Shown here: in pieces, positions 33,845 to 42,139 of the stretch
How positions within the stretch are numbered: position 1 is the first letter of the stretch
Layout of the letters: every line of letters starts with the position of its first letter
Source: Xanthomonas hortorum
Lineage (GTDB): Bacteria; Pseudomonadota; Gammaproteobacteria; Xanthomonadales; Xanthomonadaceae
Direction of reading: 5' to 3'
Length of the DNA: 64,000 bases
NCBI RefSeq assembly: GCF_024339125.1
Contig: NZ_CP101417.1
Span: 2,243,001-2,307,000 of the forward strand
Notes under the pieces: model-generated
Databases searched by the model: none
Told to the model about the DNA's origin: nothing
Seen by the model: the letters and a program-made list of their open reading frames with translations, nothing else
Program-made: the position numbers and the translations under genes

Positions 33845-34386
33845 GTCGGATGACTCCTGTTACAGAAGCACAAGGCTTCCGGGAATTGCGGAAGCGCGCC
33901 AAACCACTGCGCATTGATCCCGCTGGGAAGTTCTGCGACCGCCGATGCAGCACGGCAAGGGCTGGGCGTCATGCATGTGCATCGCGCCTCCGCGACCGCA
34001 GAACCTGGATGTCCAGCGGCATCGGGCGCGCCGGGCAGCGGCCATCCTAGAGAGGCGCACGCGTTTGAATGCGAACATGGATCACACAGTCGCGTTCGTT
34101 TGATGCCAATGTCTCGCTGCGCGAGCCAGGTCACTTTTTTGGACAGGTCGTGCTGTTGCGCGATTTCGTCGACATGCCGAGGCATCGACACAGTGAGGTG
34201 TCTGGGATCCACCCGGCCGTTGCGATGGACAGGCGGCTTCGATGCCGCTGGCATGTGGCCACGCACCATGCCGCCATCTGCGCTCGTCGGCACGGGTTGC
34301 ATTAGCGCTCGACACCCGGCACTGCCAACCGTTTGGCCCGGAATATGCTTCTGTCTTGGCGAGGGTCCCACCACGCAGGAGGACGT
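33845..34386. other. 542-base gap without a supported gene
   Basis: Between the divergent beta-helix and 34387 genes. Open frames on both strands are present but have no ribosome sites, signal peptides or recognisable motifs. The last 20 bases hold the AGGAGGA ribosome site of the next gene. I see no repeat or element that explains the length. Confidence 0.5.
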
Positions 34387-34860
34387 ATGCACGAGTCTTT
34401 CAAACAGGGCGCGCCGGCCGAGTTGTGGCAGGCGTTGGTACGTGAGGCAGGGCAGCGCATCGCGCGGCCGCTGGACGAATCGCGCGAGCATTATCTGGTG
34501 TTCGTGTTGCTGCGCTTCCAGCGCGATGCGCATCTGCTTTCGCGCACGCAGGCATTGGCGTGGTTGCATGCGCAGGAACAGATGGGCAGTGTGCGTGCCG
34601 ATCTGCTACGCGATGTGGGCGATGGCTGTCTGCTGATTGCCGGGCTGTTTCCAGGCGTGGCGCAACGTCGCCGGCTCAGCGTGGACTACTTCATCGACCT
34701 GGGGCGCGGCGCCTATTCCGATGTGGCCGACACGCGTTGCAGCGATGCCAGCCTGTTCGCGCAACTGGCCGAGAGCTATCGCGAGTTGGTCCACACGCTT
34801 GCCGCACTGCGCCCGCCGCGCGAGTGGCAGCGCAGTACTCGCGGACTGTTGCATGCATAG
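34387..34860 (+). CDS. Conserved hypothetical protein, mostly helical
   Basis: A 157-aa cytoplasmic protein with no signal peptide or membrane helix. It is rich in Arg, Ala, Leu and aromatics (FVLLRFQRDAHLLSRTQALAWLH, SVDYFIDLGRGAYSDVADT). The ATG at 34387 is preceded by AGGAGGA at three bases, so this start is preferred over an in-frame ATG upstream. I do not recognise the family. A 12-bp hairpin follows the stop by 15 bases. Confidence 0.75.
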   Translation: MHESFKQGAPAELWQALVREAGQRIARPLDESREHYLVFVLLRFQRDAHLLSRTQALAWLHAQEQMGSVRADLLRDVGDGCLLIAGLFPGVAQRRRLSVDYFIDLGRGAYSDVADTRCSDASLFAQLAESYRELVHTLAALRPPREWQRSTRGLLHA

Positions 34861-34874
34861 ATAACCGCCACTTC

Positions 34875-34908
34875 CGGGGCGGTCCCTACAGATGTGGGGA
34901 CCGCCCCG
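34875..34908 (+). terminator. Strong hairpin after the 34387 gene
   Basis: 12-bp stem (CGGGGCGGTCCC / GGGACCGCCCCG) with a 10-base loop. There is no T-run, so its terminator activity is uncertain. Confidence 0.5.
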
Positions 34909-35037
34909 ACTGCCAAGTGCGCGTGATGCGCCCACACTATGTTCGCAACTGAGCGTTCGAGCCGACTGCGGATCATTGTTCGATGGACCAAGCACTGTGC
35001 TATTGGCCGCTGTCCGCGCGGTCTGACAGTGTCTTGT

Positions 35038-35064
35038 CGCATTGCGTGGGGGACACGCAATGCG
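35038..35064 (+). promoter_or_regulatory. 10-bp inverted repeat just upstream of the 35090 gene
   Basis: CGCATTGCGT-gggggac-ACGCAATGCG is perfect and lies 16 bases before the AAGGAA ribosome site. It could be a leader hairpin or the binding site of a dimeric regulator. Confidence 0.5.
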
Positions 35065-35089
35065 ACGCCATTTCCAGTGGAAGGAATCT

Positions 35090-36226
35090 ATGAAAGCATT
35101 GATTGCGGTGGCGATCTCGGCACTGAGCGGCGTTGCGATGGCTGGCGATGTTCCGCCCGGTTATGCGGGTGTGGGCGGGATGACCTTGCAAGAAATCGAC
35201 CCTGCCATCTACGCCTACCACTACGACCACGGGTTTGTGGGCGAAGACGCGATGGGGTGGGATCCTGCGCTGCAGTTCGCCTGGTCGCGCACCGCCGCGG
35301 CCAAGGTCTGCGGCCAGCAGCCGGTCGAGCAGGAGGCCATCGTTACCAAACTGGTGGCGCAGTACGGCCAGGATGCGGTGGTACATCAGATCAACGGCAT
35401 CGCATTTCATGAAGTACAGATGCGTGCTTCCAGCGCGTTCTGTACGGCCACACGTGGGGAAGAGGCGGTGGCAGTGGTACCTGCATTTGCCACTGGCGAT
35501 TTTTCGACAGCGACGGCCTATGCTGCGGCTGCCGGCACGGTGTTGGTCGCTGCAACGGAGGAGCAGTCCGCTTCACAAACGCAAGGCGATGCCGTCATTG
35601 CATCGTCGGCGGATTGGGCGTTGCAGCTTCCGTTGCATGCCAGCATGCGAGTTGGTTCCAACGGGCTACCCAACGGCGACGAAATGTTGCGCGTGGTGCG
35701 GCGCGGACACACTGGGGCGGTGGTGGGTTTGCAGATCGCCACCAGCCTGTTCGCGCGCGGTATCGCAGTGTCGTCCTTTGGTAAGGGGCAGCTGAAAGGC
35801 GAGAAGATGGAGGCCGTGGGGAATCCCGGATATCAATTGCAGCGCGATGCGGTCAATGCGCGTCTGAAGAGCTACTTCACCGGGCATCCGGCAGCACTGC
35901 CGGTGGACCCGTTCCCGCTGCAGGTGCTGATGTCCGACTGGCTGCTTGTCTACCAGAGCCTGGCCGATACCACGTCGCCCTACGAGCTGCGCTATGCAGT
36001 GACGATCTGCGGTGAGCGCTCGGGCCTTCTGAAGCGCAAGGCCAGCCCGGTCAATCTGGACTGTGCACCGACACCGCGCACTGCATCGCTTGAGGAATGG
36101 GAGGCCAACGACTACGCACTGGTCAAAGAAGCCGCGCAGGCCTACAGCGAGGAATGTGCTGCAAGATTTGCCGAGCAGTTGCCGCAATGGTTTCCGGACA
36201 GAGAGGCTGTTGCCGCTTCCAACTGA
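35090..36226 (+). CDS. Exported protein of unknown function
   Basis: A 378-aa protein with a Sec signal peptide (ALIAVAISALSGVAMA, cleaved before GDVPP). The mature chain begins with aromatic-rich segments (YAYHYDHGFVG), has several Cys (KVCGQQP, SAFCTATRG, TICGERS, LDCAPTP, EECAARF) suggesting disulfides, and a central alanine-rich part. I do not recognise the family. The start follows AAGGAA at a good distance, with a perfect inverted repeat just upstream. Followed by a terminator shared with gloA. Confidence 0.75.
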   Translation: MKALIAVAISALSGVAMAGDVPPGYAGVGGMTLQEIDPAIYAYHYDHGFVGEDAMGWDPALQFAWSRTAAAKVCGQQPVEQEAIVTKLVAQYGQDAVVHQINGIAFHEVQMRASSAFCTATRGEEAVAVVPAFATGDFSTATAYAAAAGTVLVAATEEQSASQTQGDAVIASSADWALQLPLHASMRVGSNGLPNGDEMLRVVRRGHTGAVVGLQIATSLFARGIAVSSFGKGQLKGEKMEAVGNPGYQLQRDAVNARLKSYFTGHPAALPVDPFPLQVLMSDWLLVYQSLADTTSPYELRYAVTICGERSGLLKRKASPVNLDCAPTPRTASLEEWEANDYALVKEAAQAYSEECAARFAEQLPQWFPDREAVAASN

Positions 36227-36359
36227 TGCAGTGCGCCGCGCTGGATGGCGGCTGCCTCTGAGCGCATCGGGTTCGTTGAAAGGTGCTGGTAGTGTTCTTT
36301 GCTGATGCACGTTGCTCGAACGCGCCGTTTTGTAACAACTGCCGATAGCTCGCACGCAT

Positions 36360-36390
36360 AAAAAATGCCCGGGAATTCCGGGCATTTTTT
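36360..36390. terminator. Bidirectional terminator between the 35090 gene and gloA
   Basis: 13-bp stem AAAAAATGCCCGG / CCGGGCATTTTTT with a 5-base loop, giving a T-run on both strands. It separates two convergent genes. Confidence 0.9.
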
Positions 36391-36398
36391 GTTCTGCG

Positions 36399-36923
36399 TT
36401 AGGCCAGCGGCGTATTGGAAATGATCTCTACCCAGTAGCCGTCCGGGTCCTTGATGAAGGCCAGGTGCTTCATGCGGCCATCTTCCAGGCGCTTCTGGTA
36501 CGGCACGTCGAGGGTGTCGAAGCGGGCGCAGGCGGCGTGGATGTCGGGCACCGAGATGCAGATGTGGCCGAAGCCGCGCGGCTCGCTGTTGCCGTCGTGG
36601 TAGACCGGGCCGTCCTGGGTTTCGGTGCCGTGGTTGTGGGTGAGTTCCAGTACGCCGGGAATGCCGGCCATCCACAGACGACGGTCGGTATCTTCTTCGG
36701 GGATTGCGGTGCCTTCCGGCAACAAGGCGAGAAAGTACAGGCTGAATTTCGCATCGGCAAAATCGCGTGCATCGAGCAGGCGGAAGCCCAGCACGCGCGT
36801 GTAGAAATCCAGCGAATGCTGTGCATCCTTGACGCGCAGCATGGTGTGGTTGAACACGAAACCGCCGGTCTCGGCGGGCGCGGCGCTGGCGCCGGGAACG
36901 TGTTGCAGATCGGTCAAAGGCAT
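36399..36923 (-). CDS. gloA: Lactoylglutathione lyase (glyoxalase I)
   Basis: A 174-aa enzyme converting the methylglyoxal-glutathione hemithioacetal to S-lactoylglutathione. The four metal ligands are visible: His26 (FNHTML), Glu92 (VLELTH), His119 (GFGHI) and Glu165 (YWVEI). The N-terminus is about 20 residues longer than in E. coli, and the middle loop is of the longer eukaryote-like type, which often uses zinc. The ATG at 36923 is preferred over upstream frames that lack homology. Confidence 0.95.
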   Translation of the reverse strand: MPLTDLQHVPGASAAPAETGGFVFNHTMLRVKDAQHSLDFYTRVLGFRLLDARDFADAKFSLYFLALLPEGTAIPEEDTDRRLWMAGIPGVLELTHNHGTETQDGPVYHDGNSEPRGFGHICISVPDIHAACARFDTLDVPYQKRLEDGRMKHLAFIKDPDGYWVEIISNTPLA

Positions 36924-37109
36924 TGCGGTCTCCTTGATGGAATGGGGGCAGGTCTGACTGCGTTGGGCGCCGATGTTAGCGAGGCAATGGTTGTCGGTAT
37001 GTCTGCATTGCGAGAAATCGGTGATCTGGCCGTTATGCTTCTTTCGCTCATCGCGGCTGTTCTTTAGGTGATCGCTGTAAGCAGACTTCCTTGCCCTCCT
37101 AGAGGGTGT

Positions 37110-37139
37110 TGCATGGACCCGAACGATCAGGTCCATGCA
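37110..37139 (-). terminator. Hairpin at the end of the copLAB operon
   Basis: Perfect 10-bp stem TGCATGGACC / GGTCCATGCA, 10-base loop, 15 bases beyond the copB stop. No long T-run. Confidence 0.55.
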
Positions 37140-37154
37140 CGCACAGCGGCTGTC

Positions 37155-38471
37155 TCAGAACCAGATGCGCACGCCGGCAACGAAGCGGCTGTCGCGCGCC
37201 GGTTCGTCTTCGATCGCAGCGCGTCTGGCGGTGTCACCGAAGCTGCGGCTGTGCACCCAGCCGATGTAGGGCGCGAAACGGCGGGTGATTTCGTAGCGCA
37301 GCCGTAGGCCGAATTCGGCCTGCTCCACTCCGTTGTCGATGTTGCGCCGGTTGTCGTCGGTCAAGGCGATACTGACTTCCACGCGCGGTTGCAGGATCAG
37401 TCGGTTGGTCAGCAGCACCTCGTACTCGCCTTCCAGTCGCAGTGCCGCGCTGCCGCCGCTGCCGATGTAGAGCGTGGCTTCGGTTTCGAATTTGTAGGGC
37501 GCCAGTCCCTGCACGCCGAAGGCGGCCCAGCTGCGATGCGCGTCCGCGCCGATGTCCTGACGTGCGCCAACCAGTACATCCCACCACGGTGAGATGGCGT
37601 GACCGTAGAACGCCTCCAACGAGGCGTCCTGCGTGCGCCCGTCGTGCCGCTCGCCTTCGCTGCGCAGCCAGAGCCTGTCGATGTCGCCACCGATCCAGGC
37701 GCGTGCTTCCCAATCCTGACCGCTGCCGCGGTTGGTATTGGACGCTTCCAGTCGATCGAGCAACACGTAGTGATTGATGCCTGCCGCGTGCATCGCATGG
37801 TGCTGCAGAGGTGCAAATGCCGCAGCGATCTCCTCGGCAGTGGGCTCGGGGATAGGCTCGCGTGGCAGTGCGCTGGTGGTGGGCGATGCCGACGTTTGGG
37901 TCGCCGCTTCGGTGTGCAGTGCGTGCTGCATGTTGCTGTGATCCATCGGCCCATGCTGCGCTGGTCCATGTTGCATCGGGGCGTGCTGCATCGACGCGTG
38001 GTCCATCGACGCATGGTCCATTGCCCCATGGTCCATGTCTGCCTGGGGCTGCTGGCTGTGACCCGGTTGTGGATTCGTAGAGGCCTGGTGTGCGGCATGC
38101 TTGACGTCGGCGTGCTGCATGCCTGCGTGATGCATCGATGTCGGCGATGCCGAAACGTCGGCTTGTACCGGGCGTTGCGCAGGCGTGCTGTCGGCAGCGT
38201 CTGCCGATGGCGATGCAGCGCCGGTGTGTTGCAGATGCGCGTGATCCATCTGCATCGCATCTGCGGTCTCCTGCGCAGATGGCGGCGATACATCTGTCGC
38301 GGTGGACGTCTGCGACTGGGCAGCCGTTGCGTGGTCGGCCATCTGCATTGCATGCGTGCCATCGGCATGCGCGGATGAATCCATCGCCTCAGGCACATGC
38401 TCCTGTGCAGTAGCCGATGCGCTCAGCAGCAGTGCGAGCAGCACCACGTCTTGCGTACGAAGCGCGCTCAT
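37155..38471 (-). CDS. copB: Outer membrane copper resistance protein CopB
   Basis: A 438-aa protein. After a short signal peptide (VVLLALLLSASATA) the N-terminal third is a low-complexity His/Met region with many MDH and MQH units (for example DHASMDHASMQHAPMQH), which binds copper. The C-terminal half is a beta-barrel with YVLLDRLE, AFYGHAISPWWDVLVGARQD, NRLILQPRVEVS, RRFAPYIGWVHSRSFG and terminal GVRIWF. The ATG overlaps the copA stop by four bases (ATGA), so copA and copB are coupled. CopB removes or sequesters excess copper with CopA. Confidence 0.95.
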   Translation of the reverse strand: MSALRTQDVVLLALLLSASATAQEHVPEAMDSSAHADGTHAMQMADHATAAQSQTSTATDVSPPSAQETADAMQMDHAHLQHTGAASPSADAADSTPAQRPVQADVSASPTSMHHAGMQHADVKHAAHQASTNPQPGHSQQPQADMDHGAMDHASMDHASMQHAPMQHGPAQHGPMDHSNMQHALHTEAATQTSASPTTSALPREPIPEPTAEEIAAAFAPLQHHAMHAAGINHYVLLDRLEASNTNRGSGQDWEARAWIGGDIDRLWLRSEGERHDGRTQDASLEAFYGHAISPWWDVLVGARQDIGADAHRSWAAFGVQGLAPYKFETEATLYIGSGGSAALRLEGEYEVLLTNRLILQPRVEVSIALTDDNRRNIDNGVEQAEFGLRLRYEITRRFAPYIGWVHSRSFGDTARRAAIEDEPARDSRFVAGVRIWF

Positions 38472-40282
38472 GCCTCCACCCGCACTTCGCGCATCATGCC
38501 CGCTTCCATGTGGTAAAGCAGATGGCAATGGTAGGCCCAGCGGCCTAGCGCATCGGCACGCACGCGGTAGGTGCGGCGGGTGCCGGGCGGCATGTCGATG
38601 GTGTGCTTGCGCACCTGGAAATTGCCGTCGGCGTCTTCCAGGTCGCTCCACATGCCGTGCAGGTGGATGGGGTGCTGCATCATGGTGTCGTTGACCAACA
38701 CGATGCGCAGCCGCTCGCCGTACTGCAGCCGCAAGGGTTCTGCTGATGCAAAGGCGATGCCGTCGAACGACCAGGCGAATTTTTCCATATGCCCGGTCAG
38801 ATGCAGCTCGATCTCGCGCCCGGGCTCGCGTCCATCCGGATCGTCGAACACGCTGTGCAGGTCGGCGTAGCACAGCACGCGGCGGCCGTTGTCGCGCAGG
38901 CCAACGCCGGGGTCGTCCAGGCGCGGTGAAGTGGCATTGCTGCGCATGTCGATCAGCGGATTGCCGTCTTCGCTGGCGGGGTGGTGCGGTGCCTTGCTCT
39001 GCGCATCGTTACTTGCATGCTCATGCATGTGCGTTGCCGGCATCGGCATTGCCATCGCGTGCGCTGCGTGTGGATCGCCCTGCATCGCATCACCGCCGTG
39101 CATGGCGTGATCAGCTGGTGCCATACCGTCGCCATGCCCCATATCCTGCATGGTCAGGATCGCGCGCGGATCCAGTGCCGGAATCGGTGCCTGCAAGCCA
39201 TGCCGCACCGCCAGCGTGCCGCAGGCAAATCCGGTGCGACCCATGTCCTGCGCGAACAACGTAAATGCATCCTGGCCGATGGGTTCGACAATCACGTCGA
39301 AGGTTTCTGCAGCAGCAATGCGCAGCTCGTCCACGCTCACCGGGTGCACGTATTGGCCGTCGGCGGCCACCACGGTCATGCGCAGGCCCGGAATGCGGAT
39401 GTCGAAATAGGTCATCGACGAGCCGTTGATGAAACGCAACAGTACCTTCTCGCCGGGGGTGAACACCCCGGTCCAGTTGCCGGCCGGCGCGACGCCATTG
39501 AGCAGGTAGGTGTAGGTATTGGCGTTGACGTCGGACAGGTCGGTGGGGGTCATGCGCATGCGCCCCCACATGCCGCGATCGGCCAGCGTTGCGCGCATGC
39601 CGTCTTCGCGCGCATCGCGCAGGAAATCGCCCACGGTGCGCTGTGCGTAATTGTCGTGGCTGGGCATCTGCTTGAGCCGCCGGAACAGCGCGGCCGGCTC
39701 CAGATCGGTCCAGTCAGAGAGCAGCACCACATGCTCGCGATCGTGCCGATACGGCGGCGGTGTCAGCGGGTCGATGACGATCGCGCCATACAGCCCGGCC
39801 TGCTCCTGAAACATCGAATGGCTGTGGTACCAGTAGGTGCCGGATTGGCGCAGCGCGAAGCGGTAGTGATACTCCTGGCCCGGCGCGATGCCGTCAAAGC
39901 TCATGCCCGGCACGCCATCCATGTTGGCCGGCAGCAACAGGCCGTGCCAATGCACCGAGGTAGGCTGGTCGGCCAGCGCGTTGCGTACGCGCACGCTCAC
40001 CATGTCGCCCTCGCGCCAGCGCAGCGTGGGCGCGGGCAGGCTCTGGTTGACGGTGATGGCGGTGCGCGTGCGCCCGGTGAGGTTGACTGGCATGCGGCCG
40101 ATCTGCAGCGATTGGCTGCTGCCACGCAGGACCGGCGTGCTTACCGGGTTGGACGCACGCGCATCGCTGCGCCACAGGCCGGTGCTTGCGACAACCCCGC
40201 CCAGGGCGATGCCCTGCACGAAGCGTCGCCGGCTCAGGCCGCCGTTGGAGGGTGGATCGAAAGAAGTGGGATCGAAAGACAT
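38468..40282 (-). CDS. copA: Periplasmic multicopper oxidase CopA
   Basis: A 604-aa oxidase exported by the Tat pathway (SRRRFVQGIALGG). All four copper-ligand motifs are present: HWHG (SVHWHGLLLPANMDGVP), HSH (YWYHSHSMFQEQAG), HPIHLHGMW, and HCHLLYHMEAGMM. A His/Met-rich insert near residues 390-435 (GHGDGMAPADHAMHGG, HAAHAMAMPMPATHMH) adds copper-binding sites. CopA oxidises Cu(I) and stores copper in the periplasm. The ATG at 40282 has GGAG seven bases upstream; that site can pair with an upstream TCCGC. Second gene of copLAB. Confidence 0.96.
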   Translation of the reverse strand: MSFDPTSFDPPSNGGLSRRRFVQGIALGGVVASTGLWRSDARASNPVSTPVLRGSSQSLQIGRMPVNLTGRTRTAITVNQSLPAPTLRWREGDMVSVRVRNALADQPTSVHWHGLLLPANMDGVPGMSFDGIAPGQEYHYRFALRQSGTYWYHSHSMFQEQAGLYGAIVIDPLTPPPYRHDREHVVLLSDWTDLEPAALFRRLKQMPSHDNYAQRTVGDFLRDAREDGMRATLADRGMWGRMRMTPTDLSDVNANTYTYLLNGVAPAGNWTGVFTPGEKVLLRFINGSSMTYFDIRIPGLRMTVVAADGQYVHPVSVDELRIAAAETFDVIVEPIGQDAFTLFAQDMGRTGFACGTLAVRHGLQAPIPALDPRAILTMQDMGHGDGMAPADHAMHGGDAMQGDPHAAHAMAMPMPATHMHEHASNDAQSKAPHHPASEDGNPLIDMRSNATSPRLDDPGVGLRDNGRRVLCYADLHSVFDDPDGREPGREIELHLTGHMEKFAWSFDGIAFASAEPLRLQYGERLRIVLVNDTMMQHPIHLHGMWSDLEDADGNFQVRKHTIDMPPGTRRTYRVRADALGRWAYHCHLLYHMEAGMMREVRVEA

Positions 40283-40385
40283 GACATCTCCGCTGCGGCC
40301 CACGGATGAAGGCGGACGCATCGCATCGCTTAGAAACCCCGCGCAGCAAGCACGCGGGCCCGATGACGGCAAAAGCCGTCAGCGC
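40283..40385 (-). promoter_or_regulatory. copL-copA leader with two hairpins and a masked copA ribosome site
   Basis: In transcript order: directly after the copL stop a hairpin TGACGGC-tttt-GCCGTCA (40364-40381); then CCCGCG-n9-CGCGGG (40338-40358); then the copA ribosome site GCGGAG (40288-40293), which can pair with UCCGC at 40312-40316. Such a nested arrangement fits regulation of copA by translation of copL. Confidence 0.5.
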
Positions 40386-40787
40386 TCAGGCGATGGGAGG
40401 TCGAACCGGTTGCTCGGGCACCGGGCTGCTGCGTCCTTCGGCCAGGTCAGCCGGCAACGCCCAGTGACCGAGCAGGCCTGCGGGCACCGCAGGCAGTGTC
40501 AGCAAGGCGAGGCTGCAGTGCTGCAGGCAGTCGCAGCTGCCCAGCTTGCAGCAATCGGCTGCATGCGCATGCTTGGCGTTGTCGTGGGTAGGCACGGCGG
40601 CAGTCGGCTGCATGTCGGCATGGCACGGCATTGCGGCCGGCATGGAAGCCTGCGCAGCTGACGCAGCCGGTGCCATCGCACCCGATGCCATTGCCGGCAT
40701 CGCCATGCCCACCGACGCCCACGCACCGGTGGCCGTATTGGCAACCAGGCACAGGCACAGCAGCAGGCGGAGCAGGCAACGCAGCAC
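40386..40787 (-). CDS. copL: CopL, copper resistance leader/regulatory protein
   Basis: A 133-aa small protein, first in copLAB. N-terminal hydrophobic segment (LLRLLLCLCLVANTATGAWAS), a Met/Ala/His-rich middle, a Cys cluster (Cys79, 80, 85, 87, 91 in DCCKLGSCDCLQHC) and a Pro-containing tail ending PVRPPIA. In xanthomonads copL is needed for copper induction of copAB. The Cys cluster plus proline tail plus hairpin after the stop resemble the Cys-rich copper-responsive upstream ORFs CruR and CutF of other proteobacteria, suggesting that translation of copL, not only the protein, controls copA. Confidence 0.9.
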   Translation of the reverse strand: MLRCLLRLLLCLCLVANTATGAWASVGMAMPAMASGAMAPAASAAQASMPAAMPCHADMQPTAAVPTHDNAKHAHAADCCKLGSCDCLQHCSLALLTLPAVPAGLLGHWALPADLAEGRSSPVPEQPVRPPIA

Positions 40788-40920
40788 AGGCGGTCAGGGC
40801 AGGCGAACAGGTGCGATGAGCATAGCATCGGCTCCCAGCTGTCCGCCCGATGACCCGCCGGCCGTGGCCGCGCGCCTTGCAGCGGTAGAATTGGGGCTTA
40901 CTTCGCCGCACAGTCCTGCC

Positions 40921-42024
40921 ATGTCGCAGCGCCAGTGGGTGGCCGCCGCCATCCAGAAGATCGAAGCCGATTTCAACCGTTCGGCCGACACCCACCTGAT
41001 TCCGATGGACTTGCCGGGCTATCCGGGCATCGACCTGTATTTCAAGGACGAGTCCAGTCACCCCACCGGCAGCCTCAAGCATCGGCTGGCGCGCTCGCTG
41101 TTTCTGTACGCGCTGACCAACGGCTGGCTGCGTGCGGGGCGGCCGGTGATCGAGGCCTCCAGTGGCTCGACTGCGATTTCCGAAGCGTATTTCGCACGCT
41201 TGCTGGGTGTGCCCTTCATCGCGGTGATGCCGGCCTCGACCTCGCCCGAAAAGATCGCCGCGATTCAATTCCAGGGCGGCCGCTGCCATCTGGTGGAGCG
41301 CGCCTGCGATCTGGACAGCGCCTCGCACCAGCTCGCGCGCGAGACCGGCGGGCACTTCATGGACCAGTTCACCTACGCCGAGCGCGCCACCGACTGGCGC
41401 GCCAACAACAACATCGCCGAGTCGATCTTCAAGCAGCTGGCCGACGAACCGCACCCGATTCCCGACTGGATCGTGTGCAGCCCCGGCACCGGCGGCACCA
41501 GTGCCACGCTGGGCCGCTATGTGCGCTACCGGCGCCACGCCACCCGCATCCTGTGCGTGGACCCGGAGGTGTCGGTGTTCTTCGACGGCTATTGCCGCGC
41601 GGTGGACGGGCAGTGCCCCAAGGAGCTGGCCATCACCGGTGGCTCGCGTATCGAGGGCATCGGCCGCCCGCGGGTGGAATCGAGCTTCATCGCCAGCTGC
41701 GTGGACATGATGATCAAGGTGCCCGATGCCTTGAGCCTGGCGGCGATGCGCCACGTCAGCGCCACGCTCGGCCGCCGCGTCGGCGGCTCCACCGGCACCA
41801 ATTTCGTCGGTGTGCTGCAGGCCGCCCAGCGCATGCGCGAGGCAGGCCGCACCGGCTCCATCGTCACCATCCTGTGCGATGCCGGCGAGCGTTACGCGCA
41901 CAGCTATTACGACCCGGCCTGGTACGTGGCGCATACCATCGACGTCACCGACAGCGATGCGGCCATTGCCATCGCCGTCAACGGCGGCGACTTGCCCACG
42001 TTGCCTTGTGCGGCGCTGGAATGA
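40921..42024 (+). CDS. PLP-dependent cysteine synthase-family enzyme, Cds1-like
   Basis: A 367-aa fold-type-II PLP enzyme. The PLP lysine lies in KDESSHPTGSLKHRLA, followed by the substrate loop EASSGSTAISEAYF and the phosphate-binding GTGGTSATLGRY. The N-terminal MSQRQWVAAAIQKIEADFNR and the whole chain resemble mycobacterial Cds1 (cysteine desulfhydrase) more than CysK or CysM, so the product may be sulfide and pyruvate from cysteine rather than cysteine. An in-frame ATG at 40816 is an alternative start with a weak ribosome site. It is divergent from copLAB. Confidence 0.85.
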   Translation: MSQRQWVAAAIQKIEADFNRSADTHLIPMDLPGYPGIDLYFKDESSHPTGSLKHRLARSLFLYALTNGWLRAGRPVIEASSGSTAISEAYFARLLGVPFIAVMPASTSPEKIAAIQFQGGRCHLVERACDLDSASHQLARETGGHFMDQFTYAERATDWRANNNIAESIFKQLADEPHPIPDWIVCSPGTGGTSATLGRYVRYRRHATRILCVDPEVSVFFDGYCRAVDGQCPKELAITGGSRIEGIGRPRVESSFIASCVDMMIKVPDALSLAAMRHVSATLGRRVGGSTGTNFVGVLQAAQRMREAGRTGSIVTILCDAGERYAHSYYDPAWYVAHTIDVTDSDAAIAIAVNGGDLPTLPCAALE

Positions 42025-42139
42025 CCGCCATATCCTTGGAGCTGCCATCAACACCGCTGCGCCTCGCGACGTTTTGCTAGCCACACGTGTTGGTTCTTGA
42101 TCCAGTCACCCGTCATCCAGTCCACCGCCGGAGCGCTCC

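Noticed and set aside
33845..34386. Genes in the 542-base gap between the large beta-helix gene and 34387.
   Set aside because: Candidate frames on both strands overlap each other, lack ribosome sites and show no conserved motif.
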